Source: Bacteroidales bacterium (lineage in GTDB: Bacteria > Bacteroidota > Bacteroidia > Bacteroidales > Paludibacteraceae). Taken from it: a stretch of DNA of 64,000 nt. The translations under genes were made by a program, and so were the position numbers. The DNA lies in NCBI GenBank assembly GCA_022784645.1, contig JALFZG010000053.1, positions 1 to 64,000 of the forward strand, given 5' to 3'. Shown here one piece after another: positions 1 to 8,595 of this stretch (position 1 is the first letter of the stretch; every line of letters starts with the position of its first letter). A model generated the notes under the pieces. That model was not told the DNA's origin. It did no database searches and was given only the letters and a program-made list of their open reading frames with translations.

Positions 1-140
1 ATCTGTGAGTTACCGCCCGTAATCTCAGACTGTACGGTCGGGAACGAATATACATAACCATCGAGCACAACAGCTACAGACTTACCAATATTCTCCTTGG
101 TAATGCGAGCCCAGGTCTTAGCGCCCTCAGCGTTCATTGA
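1..140 (-). pseudogene. secD: Fragment of SecD/SecDF protein translocase, cut at an abrupt junction
   Basis: Reverse complement reads [47 protein letters not shown], matching the conserved SecD 'MNAEGA..W...T..N.GK..A.VLDG.VYS.P' region; the frame hits a stop (TAG, plus 141-143) immediately at the junction. Confidence 0.8.
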
Positions 141-1321
141 CTACCTACACGGCCGAGTTTGAGGGTAAGAAAGTGACTGTCTCTACTGCTGTTGGTTCTA
201 ATGGTGGCGGTTCTGTTAGTGATGGTGGAGCATACGACTGTAATTCTAGCATTACCCTTAAGGCTACTCCCGATGCATGTCATCAATTTAAGCAATGGAG
301 TGTGACCCAAAATGGCCAAACAAGTACAATCACGCCTAATGGCACCACTTGCCAAACGGATCCCACGACCGGTATCAATACTTTAACGGTTACCGTTGAT
401 GGCCCTGCTACCTACACGGCCGAGTTTGAGAAGAAGCAAGTTACTATCACTGGCATCGTATCAGGATGCTCGGGCAACGATGACTGCGGTACGATAGTGG
501 GCGCAAATCAAGACTATCCCTGTGGGGAGCCTGTTACCCTTACGGCCGTAGCGAGAGGGTGCTACGACTTCTCCCATTGGGCTGATGATAATAGCAATAC
601 GAATCCACGCGAGTTTGATGCTCCTGCTGAAAATGCAACCTATGAAGCTGTGTTTGTACAGAAAGACCCCTTCTATATTACGGTAGCTGTGGATCAAGAT
701 AATCATGGTGAGGTATATATCGAGACCGGAGCAGAAAACCCATTGGAAAATCCAGTAACCGAAAAGCAGTTTTATTGCGATGAAGGTTTTGCGGTTTTGG
801 TTGCCGTTCCGTATGAATGTTCTACTTTCAAAGAATGGCATGACTCGAAGGGGAAGATTTACCGCCCGGGTACAGGAACAGGTTCAGGAACAACATGCGT
901 AACGAATGCTGATGGCTCCAATACGCTTACTGTTCCGCTGGAAGGTGCAGAGACTTATACAGCCGTTTTCACCGGAACTACGTATAAGATTGAGGCCTCT
1001 ATTCAAGAAGGAAGTAAAGATTTAGGAACAATCACGATTATTAAGGATGACAATTTCTGCCAAGATCCTTTTTATTATACCCTCCGAGCAGAACCTGATG
1101 GCTGTGCAACATTCGTAAAATGGATAAATACTGAAACTCATGAAGAGTTTGTTCCCGGCGATTCTCACGACTGGAGTATTGATGCCGAAAACGGGAAATA
1201 TGATCTTATTATCCATCAGCCAGCATCTGCCACTTACGAAGCGGTATTCGAAGAAAAAGACCCTGTGAAAGTAACTGTTTATACTGCGGATTCCGATAAA
1301 GGAACCGTTTCTATTGAATAA
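137..1321 (+). CDS. InlB B-repeat (Listeria-Bacteroides type) protein, 5' truncated by junction; about 4 repeats ending in a partial repeat
   Basis: Repeated ...VT(V/I)...GxxxC..(V/I)TL.A.P...C..F..W...(T)YTAEFE/YEAVF units; no signal peptide; only a TTG start right after the junction. Confidence 0.75.
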   Translation: MTTYTAEFEGKKVTVSTAVGSNGGGSVSDGGAYDCNSSITLKATPDACHQFKQWSVTQNGQTSTITPNGTTCQTDPTTGINTLTVTVDGPATYTAEFEKKQVTITGIVSGCSGNDDCGTIVGANQDYPCGEPVTLTAVARGCYDFSHWADDNSNTNPREFDAPAENATYEAVFVQKDPFYITVAVDQDNHGEVYIETGAENPLENPVTEKQFYCDEGFAVLVAVPYECSTFKEWHDSKGKIYRPGTGTGSGTTCVTNADGSNTLTVPLEGAETYTAVFTGTTYKIEASIQEGSKDLGTITIIKDDNFCQDPFYYTLRAEPDGCATFVKWINTETHEEFVPGDSHDWSIDAENGKYDLIIHQPASATYEAVFEEKDPVKVTVYTADSDKGTVSIE

Positions 1322-1358
1322 CTAAGCAACCATAATATTAACTCTAAATAATAAAAAA

Positions 1359-2060
1359 ATGAAAAAGTTTTTATCTGTAGTTTTCATGGCTCTTTGCGGC
1401 ATTACCGCAATCCATGCTCAAGATCAAGATCCGGCCACTGTAACGCCGACCCTTCAAGGTCAGCGGGATAATGTTGCTTGCGGTACGACGGTAACCATGC
1501 AAGCAACTCCAAAACCCAACTATCATTTCTTCAAATGGGTAAAGCAAGATGCTAATGGCACTGAAAACATTGATGTTAATAGTTCTTCTTATAATTGTAC
1601 AACTGACGCAACAACAGGAGTAAACACGTTAACAGTTACCTTGACTGGTGACATGATTGATGCTGCACAGAATAATATCCTTACGTTCACCGCATATTTT
1701 GAGGAGAACGACAAGTTTACTATTGGTGCTATGGTTGTAGATGAGACGGGTACACCTGGAGCATGGGGTACAGTATCAGGTACCGGCTCTGGTTATACTG
1801 GTGATGTGATTACGCTTGTTCCCAGCAGTGAAAATAATCCGTGCTATGAGTTTGACCATTGGGAAACTAGTAATGGTGTACCTGTGGATCCTGCTAATAT
1901 GCAAGGCCTTGTTCTGGAGGGCAATAATCTTAAGGTTACGGTTGGAACTGCTGATGCAACTTATAAGGCTGTCTTCAAGCAGAAGAAGGTTACTATCAAG
2001 GTTATGACTGCTGATCAAGATAAGGGTACCGTTAGTATTATTTCTCCTTCTGCCAACTAA
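1359..2060 (+). CDS. Secreted InlB B-repeat protein with signal peptide, ends mid-repeat
   Basis: MKKFLSVVFMALCGITAIHAQ signal peptide; repeats with YHFFKWV/YEFDHWE and FTAYFEE/YKAVFKQKK; terminates after ...KVMTADQDKGTVSIISPSAN. Confidence 0.8.
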   Translation: MKKFLSVVFMALCGITAIHAQDQDPATVTPTLQGQRDNVACGTTVTMQATPKPNYHFFKWVKQDANGTENIDVNSSSYNCTTDATTGVNTLTVTLTGDMIDAAQNNILTFTAYFEENDKFTIGAMVVDETGTPGAWGTVSGTGSGYTGDVITLVPSSENNPCYEFDHWETSNGVPVDPANMQGLVLEGNNLKVTVGTADATYKAVFKQKKVTIKVMTADQDKGTVSIISPSAN

Positions 2061-2165
2061 TTAATCATTCAGCTATTTCATTTGTACTAAACGGCTTCTG
2101 CCAATATTGATGATTCTCAAAGGGGAACGGCTTCGGCTGTTCCCCAGTGAGAATTGAGTCAGTAT

Positions 2166-2999
2166 ATGCGCAAATCCTTACGTTACATATTACTTCTTGT
2201 TTATTCGTTTGCTTCGATTGGCTCGATGCACGCGAATCAGCAGACTGTGGTCAATTGTGGCGATTGGGTAACGATTAAAGCGACCCCATTCGAAGGCTAT
2301 CAGTTTGAGCACTGGTCCGATGATGACCTCAATGCAGAGCGCACGATTCAAGTGTTTGAAGACGTAACGTACATCGCTTATTTCTCAAGAAAATGTGAGG
2401 AATACGCAAATTGGCCAGTGGTGGCGCTATACGATTGGTTGATGATGCTCAACGTGAAGTATATCAACGATTCGTTGGGTTACTATTTCGGGCCAGAACA
2501 AGTGACATGGTATCAAGTAGTAGGCGAGCCGGATGATCTATCTAATCCTGACAGCTGGAACGATATACCTATAATCAATGGCTCCTATTATCTCACCTTA
2601 GGGCAGAATCTGACAGGCACAGGCGATTATTATGCTTTAATCGATGTATCATCGAATTCATCTGGGCACCTGTGCTCGGGCTATATGTGTTCGGAGCTTA
2701 TCAGCTATTCCTCCAGCTCGATGACAACGGGGGATAATGGTATGAATGCACCGAGTAGGGCGCCCAAGCTGATGCCGTCGGTGGCTAAGAATGGCGAAGT
2801 GATTCGCTTGACTAACCTCGAGGTGAACGAGCTTACAGATATCACGATTTACGACCCCAACGGTCGCAGAGTTAGCATGATGCAGACCGAAGGCGAGCAT
2901 ACGGTAGTGATCGATACCGACTTCATGCCCGGATGCTACCTCGTAAAAGTCGATTCGCCTTCCGGACATTTCTCTCTTAAATTTATTCTCTCAAGATAA
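2166..2999 (+). CDS. Secreted protein with one partial B-repeat and a C-terminal type IX secretion sorting domain-like tail
   Basis: MRKSLRYILLLVYSFASIGSMHA signal peptide; VTIKATPFEGYQFEHWSDD...YIAYFSRK repeat; C-term ITIYDPNGRRVSMMQTEGEHTVVIDTDFMPGCYLVKVDSPSGHFSLKFILSR resembles Por-secretion tails. ATG at 2166 preferred over the TTG at 2154. Confidence 0.75.
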   Translation: MRKSLRYILLLVYSFASIGSMHANQQTVVNCGDWVTIKATPFEGYQFEHWSDDDLNAERTIQVFEDVTYIAYFSRKCEEYANWPVVALYDWLMMLNVKYINDSLGYYFGPEQVTWYQVVGEPDDLSNPDSWNDIPIINGSYYLTLGQNLTGTGDYYALIDVSSNSSGHLCSGYMCSELISYSSSSMTTGDNGMNAPSRAPKLMPSVAKNGEVIRLTNLEVNELTDITIYDPNGRRVSMMQTEGEHTVVIDTDFMPGCYLVKVDSPSGHFSLKFILSR

Positions 3000-3919
3000 T
3001 GCGCAGGTGGTTTTTTCTTTTCATTGTATGGTTTACGGTTGCCCTCTCGGCAATCGCGCAATCATCGCGCATATCTTTTATTGCCAAGGGCGGTATGACC
3101 TCTTACATGCCCTATAAAGACCTTATCGAGCCCGCGCCATTAGGTGAGCATTTTGGATTAGAGGGAAGCTACACGTTTATGTGGCCATTGCCCTATAGAA
3201 ACGAAGTGGGCATCCGCTTTGGCTTGCACATAGCGTATGGATCACCGAACATGCGTATCCCCGAATCGTTTGCGCCCTATCAATACACCAATGTGGATTA
3301 CTTGGGCAATCAGATTGATTATACCATTCATGTGAATCGCGCTAAGCAGGAGATTCAGCAGTTTCAGGTAGGCGTTCCCATTATGGCTGCAGGCGTGAGC
3401 AACCGCATCTTCTGGTCGGCTGGATTCCGGGTGATGTTTCCTTTTGCCCTCCAATATGAGCAAACGCTCGATGCGGATATATCGGCTTTCTATCCGGAGT
3501 TTGGAGTAGAAGTGCCCAATGAATTGGTAACGGGTAAACTCAACGAAAACAAACATTTCCGCGGCAAAACGACTTTGCCTAAGATGTATCTTCAAGTGGG
3601 TGGCGAGGCAAGTTATCGTCTCTACTATAAGCGTCCACGAACGATTTTTCAGCCTTCACAAGCTGTATATTTAGGCGTTTTTGCCTATTTCACCATAGCC
3701 TCTTCGGCTATGAATACCAATCCCGAAGACTATCTCGTATTGGTCAAACCAATCGAGAAGGAACCTCCTGCCGAGGTGGTGGTGAAGCCGCTCAATGAGG
3801 TGCTATCGCCTAAGTTGTTTCCGTTTGAGATTGGGTTGACGGCTTCATTCGACATTACGTATTCTCACCGATACAATTCTATTCGTCATCACTCCCGCCA
3901 TATCTTGTTCCGCCCCTAA
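2999..3919 (+). CDS. Predicted outer-membrane beta-barrel protein
   Basis: Signal peptide MRRWFFLFIVWFTVALSAIAQ, alternating aromatic strands; start overlaps upstream stop (TAATG). Confidence 0.55.
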   Translation: MRRWFFLFIVWFTVALSAIAQSSRISFIAKGGMTSYMPYKDLIEPAPLGEHFGLEGSYTFMWPLPYRNEVGIRFGLHIAYGSPNMRIPESFAPYQYTNVDYLGNQIDYTIHVNRAKQEIQQFQVGVPIMAAGVSNRIFWSAGFRVMFPFALQYEQTLDADISAFYPEFGVEVPNELVTGKLNENKHFRGKTTLPKMYLQVGGEASYRLYYKRPRTIFQPSQAVYLGVFAYFTIASSAMNTNPEDYLVLVKPIEKEPPAEVVVKPLNEVLSPKLFPFEIGLTASFDITYSHRYNSIRHHSRHILFRP

Positions 3920-5350
3920 TCAGCGCGCGGATTCATCCTGCGGGAACTCATCGGAGAGGAAGCGCTCATTGGCTGCGAGCAGCTGCTGCTGGCTCAAGTG
4001 CATCTGCTGGAAAGCCCGCATCTGGCGCATCAGTAAGACAGCCGCCAGCATCGATGCACATGCATCGGCGATGGGCCATGCCCACCATACGCCATCCAGC
4101 CCCCATACGCCATCGCCCACGGGGATAAGCGGCAAGAGCATGCAGAGGGGCACCAAGATTAGCACCTGTCTGCTCAGCGAGAGGAAAATGGCTTTCTTAG
4201 CCATACCCAAGGCCGTGAAGAGGTTGGTGACGACCGCCTGAAAACCTACCACGAAAAACGCGCACACGATAATCCTCAAAGCATACGAAGATGCCTCTAT
4301 CAGCTCCTCATCGTGCGTGAAGAGTTGCACTACCAATTGCGGACATATCTCGCCGAGAAGCGTGACCACCGTTGTGATGATAGAAGCAGCATAAGCCGTG
4401 AGCTGGAATACGCGTTTCACCCTATCCATCTGTCGCGCTCCATAATTATAGCTCGCGATAGGTTGCATGCCCTGGTTCAAGCCCATCACGATCATGAAGA
4501 ACACAAACACCAACCTATTGACCACCCCAAAAGAGGCAATCGCCAAGTCGCCACCATAGCGCTTGAGTTGGTTATTCAAAATCACCATTACGAAACAGCT
4601 GGCCAGGTTCATCAGAAACGGCGAGAGACCGATAGAGAGCATGGTGAAGGTGAGCGAGCGGTCGAGCGACCATATCCCCTTCTGGAAATGGATGGGTTCT
4701 TTCGTATTGAAAAACACGGTCACCTGCCATACGATAGCTGTACATTGGCTCAATACGGTAGCCAATGCAGCCCCCCGCACGCCCATATCCAAGCCGAAGA
4801 TGAAGATCGGGTCGAGCACCATATTGATTACCACCGCAAGGATGGTGGCCGTCATGGATTTCATGGGGTGACCGGTGGAGCGGAGCATGTTGTTGAGCCC
4901 GAAATAGATATGGGTGGTCACGTTGCCGTAGAGGATAATCGCCATGTAATCATGAGCGAAAGGGAGGGTGTCAGCCGAGGCGCCAAACGCGCAGAGAATG
5001 GGGTCGAGAAACAGGAGCCCCACAACCATCACGAGCACACCGAGAAGGAGGTTGAGCATGATCACGTTGCCCAAGATCTTATTCGACGAAAGGAGGTCTT
5101 TCTCTCCTAATTTAATCGCGATGAGCGTGCCCGCGCCCACGCCCACGAGCGAGCCGAAAGCCGCACAGATATCCATCAGCGGTTTGGCGATGGTGAGGCC
5201 TGACAACGCAAGTGCCCCGACCCCATGGCCGATGTAAATCGAGTCAACGATATTATAAATCGAAGACGCGGTCATGGCGATGATGGCCGGCAACGCATAC
5301 TTGAAGAGGAGCGTACGAATACGCTCAGTGCCTAATTCAGAGTGAGTCAT
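3920..5350 (-). CDS. MATE family efflux transporter
   Basis: MTHSELGTERIRTLLFKYALPAIIAMTASSIYNIVDSIYIGHGVGALALSGLTIAKPL... typical MATE N-terminus; 12-TM pattern. Confidence 0.9.
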   Translation of the reverse strand: MTHSELGTERIRTLLFKYALPAIIAMTASSIYNIVDSIYIGHGVGALALSGLTIAKPLMDICAAFGSLVGVGAGTLIAIKLGEKDLLSSNKILGNVIMLNLLLGVLVMVVGLLFLDPILCAFGASADTLPFAHDYMAIILYGNVTTHIYFGLNNMLRSTGHPMKSMTATILAVVINMVLDPIFIFGLDMGVRGAALATVLSQCTAIVWQVTVFFNTKEPIHFQKGIWSLDRSLTFTMLSIGLSPFLMNLASCFVMVILNNQLKRYGGDLAIASFGVVNRLVFVFFMIVMGLNQGMQPIASYNYGARQMDRVKRVFQLTAYAASIITTVVTLLGEICPQLVVQLFTHDEELIEASSYALRIIVCAFFVVGFQAVVTNLFTALGMAKKAIFLSLSRQVLILVPLCMLLPLIPVGDGVWGLDGVWWAWPIADACASMLAAVLLMRQMRAFQQMHLSQQQLLAANERFLSDEFPQDESAR

Positions 5351-5521
5351 AGTGTAGAGGCGCTCGGAGAGCGCAGGGATTGTTGGCTGCGGCTATCGCA
5401 TCTGGGATCTCATACCATCCCTCTACCGTAAAGAGCCGGAAGACCGAGTATATACTATTGAGGGGCGTAGAGAAAAAGTCTGCGGAGGTAGGTCATGCTA
5501 TATTTTTATTCTTTAAACGAA

Positions 5522-5552
5522 AAACCAGCCGACTGTCATGGTCAGCTGGTTT
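5522..5552 (-). terminator. Intrinsic terminator downstream of rpsO
   Basis: AAACCAGC...GCTGGTTT stem with inner GAC/GTC; T-rich run follows on minus strand. Confidence 0.7.
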
Positions 5553-5576
5553 GTGAAAGGATAGAAAGCGTTCGGC

Positions 5577-5846
5577 TTACTTACGGATACCAAGAGCCTT
5601 GATGAGCGCACGATAACGCTCGATATCCTGCTCTTTGAGGTAGTCAAGCATCGAACGACGCTTACCAACCAATGCAGAGAGGGCACGAGCAGTACCTACA
5701 TCCTTGTGGTTGTTCTTCATGTGCTCGGTAAGATGTTTAATGCGGAAAGTAAAGAGGGCTACCTGGCTCTCTACTGAGCCGGTGTTCTTGGCGTCACCGC
5801 CGAACTGAGCAAAAATCTCAGCTTTCTTTTCAGAAGTCAAATACAT
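5577..5846 (-). CDS. rpsO: 30S ribosomal protein S15
   Basis: MYLTSEKKAEIFAQFGGDAKNTGSVESQVALFTFRIKHLTEHMKNNHKDVGTARALSALVGKRRSMLDYL. Confidence 0.98.
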   Translation of the reverse strand: MYLTSEKKAEIFAQFGGDAKNTGSVESQVALFTFRIKHLTEHMKNNHKDVGTARALSALVGKRRSMLDYLKEQDIERYRALIKALGIRK

Positions 5847-6021
5847 AATGTAGTATAAAAATAAGTTAAACGATCACTGCTTTGCAAGATTTAGCATGCA
5901 AACAAAGCAGCATTTATTGCCGATTGGTGAGCTGCCTACGGCAGGCAAGCGCACAAATCAGCTGCAAAATTACTGCTTTTTCTTGAAATGACCAAATTTT
6001 TTCAGAAAAAAGCGCCTATTT

Positions 6022-6053
6022 TTTGCATATTTGGAAAATAAAGTGTATCTTTG
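6022..6053 (+). promoter_or_regulatory. Bacteroidetes-type promoter (TTTG-N20-TATCTTTG)
   Basis: TTTG 6022-6025 and TATCTTTG 6046-6053; implies the ORF-track TTG start at 6051 is wrong. Confidence 0.7.
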
Positions 6054-6077
6054 CAGCAGTTTTTCAGCCATATCAGT

Positions 6078-7085
6078 ATGTCTGCTGTGTATGCATACGA
6101 TAAGCTCTATTCGCGATGCAGGCCGCTGGCAGATTGGATCATTCGTCATTCCTTCCGGCAACTGCGCTACATAGGGCTGGAGCGCATTCCTCAAGATGGC
6201 GCCATCATCTTCGCGCCAAATCACTGCAATGCGCTATGCGATGCATTGGCCGTATTGGTGATGGATAAGAACCCGAAAGTGTTTGCCGCAAGGGCAGATA
6301 TCTTTCGCAACAAACGGCAAGCCGCTCTGCTCCATTGGCTGAAGATAATCCCCATTCGGCGGATACGTGATGGAATAGATGAGGTGCGCAAAAACGACGA
6401 GACGATAGCACTGGCGGTAGAAACGCTTCAGCATGGCGTAGGTTTCTGCATGATGCCCGAAGGCACGCACCGCACCAAGCACTCGCTTCTGCCGCTCTCC
6501 AAGGGCATTTTCCGCATCGCCCTACAAGCTGCGGATGCGATGGATAAACCCGTGTATATCGTGCCTGTAGGGCTCGAATATGCCGATTATTTCCGGCTGT
6601 GGGACGCGCTGACGGTGCAGATTGGCGAACCGATAGACGTGAATGTTTTTCGTGAGCAACGCGCCTCGTTGGATCGGCCACAGTTGCTGCTCGCGCTCCG
6701 CGAAGAGCTCACGCTCCGTATGCGAAAAACCATTCTCTGGGTACCAGACGATGAACACTATGAAGAAAACTACCGCAAGCTGCTGATGGATCCGCCATCC
6801 CCTTATGCTGAGCTGCGGTCGACTACGTTTCCGAAAGGGTGGATCCGCTTGTTTCTGCTGCTTAGTTTGCCCCTTTTCCTGCTCTCTGCAACGCTCTCTC
6901 TGCCGATTTGGCTTACGCAATGGGCAGCATGCCGCAAGGTGAAAGACAAGGCTTTCTTGAACTCCGTAAGGATAGTCATCAACGTGCTGCTGATGCCGCT
7001 CTTCTTGATGCTCCCATGGCCTTTCTGGGCCTTCACGCAGGAGTGGCTGTTCCAGAGGCGGTGCTGCCGGGGCTTGGGGCGATAA
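6078..7085 (+). CDS. 1-acyl-sn-glycerol-3-phosphate acyltransferase family protein (PlsC-like)
   Basis: APNHCNALCD (NHxxxxD) and PEGTHR motifs; start moved to ATG 6078 because the upstream TTG lies within the -7 box. Confidence 0.8.
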   Translation: MSAVYAYDKLYSRCRPLADWIIRHSFRQLRYIGLERIPQDGAIIFAPNHCNALCDALAVLVMDKNPKVFAARADIFRNKRQAALLHWLKIIPIRRIRDGIDEVRKNDETIALAVETLQHGVGFCMMPEGTHRTKHSLLPLSKGIFRIALQAADAMDKPVYIVPVGLEYADYFRLWDALTVQIGEPIDVNVFREQRASLDRPQLLLALREELTLRMRKTILWVPDDEHYEENYRKLLMDPPSPYAELRSTTFPKGWIRLFLLLSLPLFLLSATLSLPIWLTQWAACRKVKDKAFLNSVRIVINVLLMPLFLMLPWPFWAFTQEWLFQRRCCRGLGR

Positions 7086-7376
7086 GGGATGGAGGCGCGT
7101 CCCACGCGCCCCTTATATAAACGCTCACGGTGGTTTCAGGGCCGGAGGCCGTTCCATTAGCGCTTCGCGGCTGGTTCTATATAGTTCCAAGCCCCTTCGG
7201 GGCGGGTATTGTTCGTTGGTAGCTCGGGATAGCTCCCTATATTATCTGCGTTCAACTGCCTCCGGCAGCAATCAATTGGAGCAAAGCTCCAACAATCAAT
7301 CAAGCTCTGCTTGACAATCAACCGGCCTTTGGCCGACAATCAATAGGAGCTCTGCTCCCAATCGGCCTTTGGCCGC
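7083..7376 (+). repeat. Array of about 10 triloop mini-hairpins with recurring CAATCAA spacer
   Basis: GGCGCGT-CCC-ACGCGCC, GGCC-GGA-GGCC, GCCCC-TTC-GGGGC, CTGCC-TCC-GGCAG, TTGGAGC-AAA-GCTCCAA, TCAAGC-TCT-GCTTGA, CGGCC-TTT-GGCCG, GGAGC-TCT-GCTCC, CGGCC-TTT-GGCCG. Confidence 0.8.
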
Positions 7377-7396
7377 TATGTTTAACCTTAACTAAA

Positions 7397-8590
7397 ATGA
7401 TTATGATTCAAGTGTATTTTGTACTGGCAATGTATGTGTTGATGCCAGTGGTTATTATCCAAATTTTCAAGCGCTGGACATGGGCGCAAAAGATTGGTAC
7501 GGTACTGATGGCGTATGCTGTTGGTTTTATATTGGCGTTTTCGGGCGCCTGTTCGTTTGAGATGTATTCGCCAGCGGAGCAAACGCTGAGCAGGATGCAG
7601 CAGTTGCTGATGAGCGTGAGTGTGTCGCTTGCCATTCCGCTGATGCTATTCAACTGCGATTTTCAGTTGTGGGCAAAGTCGCTTCCAAAGACGCTTTGGG
7701 CCTTGGTAGGTGGTGTGCTGGCGGTAGTTATTGCGGTGGTGAGCGGCTATTGGGTGTTTCAGTTTACGGACATCCCCGAGTTGGACAAAGTGGCAGTCAT
7801 GCTTACGGGAATCTATACGGGCGGCACGATGAACTTCAACGCTTTGGGGTCAGCCCTCGGTGTGGATAAATCGGTGATGGCTATCGTGCTTGCGTTTCAG
7901 ATGCTGATCACCACTCCGTATATCGTGTTTGTGCTCGCGGGCGGCTATAAGGTGTATAGGGTTGTACTGCCGTATGACGATGGTATCAGCATCAGCGAGA
8001 GCATTCACCGAAATGGCAAACGTGCTACCGAAGTGGAGCGATACGACGGCATGATGCGCAAGCGCAATTTCTGGAGCATGATGCAGGCATTGTTGCTGAG
8101 CGTGCTTTTTCTGCTTGCGGGAGTGGGACTATCGATTTGGATAACGGGCACCATCAGCGAGATGGTGGTGATTCTCACGATTACGGCATTGGGCATTATT
8201 GCTTCGTTTTTCAAACCCGTTAGGCAACTGAGAAAAACGTTTGAGTTAGGGATGTTCTTCATCTTGGTGTTCTCGGTGATAGTCGCCTCGATGTTTGATT
8301 ACCGCAGCGTGAACGCGGGCTCGATGATGATTGGCGCGTTTGTAGCCTGGATAATCGGCGTGAGCACCTTGCTGCATTTGGGTTTCTGCCGTATGGGCAA
8401 AGTGAGCGGCGACCTCTTTACGATCAGTCAGGTGGGGCTCTTGTGCTCGCCTCCGTTTGTGCCTACCGTAGTAGGGGCTATGGGCAACAGGAAAGTGCTG
8501 ATTTCTGGCATGGTGGTAGGGCTGATGGGCTATGCCATCGGTACGTATCTTGGTATTGGTATCTACTATTTGTTTGACCTGCTGTTCTGA
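7397..8590 (+). CDS. DUF819 family membrane protein
   Basis: Polytopic; LTGIYTGGTMNFNALGSALGVDKSVMAIVLAFQMLITTPYIVFVL characteristic of the family. Confidence 0.75.
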   Translation: MIMIQVYFVLAMYVLMPVVIIQIFKRWTWAQKIGTVLMAYAVGFILAFSGACSFEMYSPAEQTLSRMQQLLMSVSVSLAIPLMLFNCDFQLWAKSLPKTLWALVGGVLAVVIAVVSGYWVFQFTDIPELDKVAVMLTGIYTGGTMNFNALGSALGVDKSVMAIVLAFQMLITTPYIVFVLAGGYKVYRVVLPYDDGISISESIHRNGKRATEVERYDGMMRKRNFWSMMQALLLSVLFLLAGVGLSIWITGTISEMVVILTITALGIIASFFKPVRQLRKTFELGMFFILVFSVIVASMFDYRSVNAGSMMIGAFVAWIIGVSTLLHLGFCRMGKVSGDLFTISQVGLLCSPPFVPTVVGAMGNRKVLISGMVVGLMGYAIGTYLGIGIYYLFDLLF

Positions 8591-8595
8591 CTCGT

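Noticed and set aside
4313-5110. 265-aa plus-strand ORF
   Set aside because: Antisense to the MATE transporter; His/Arg/Glu-rich mirror translation, no family features.
6051-6077. N-terminal extension of the plsC-like ORF (TTG start)
   Set aside because: The TTG lies inside the TATCTTTG -7 promoter box; ATG 6078 is the plausible start.
7157-7339. 60-aa minus-strand ORF over the hairpin array
   Set aside because: Translation of palindromic repeats, no start context; treated as non-coding.
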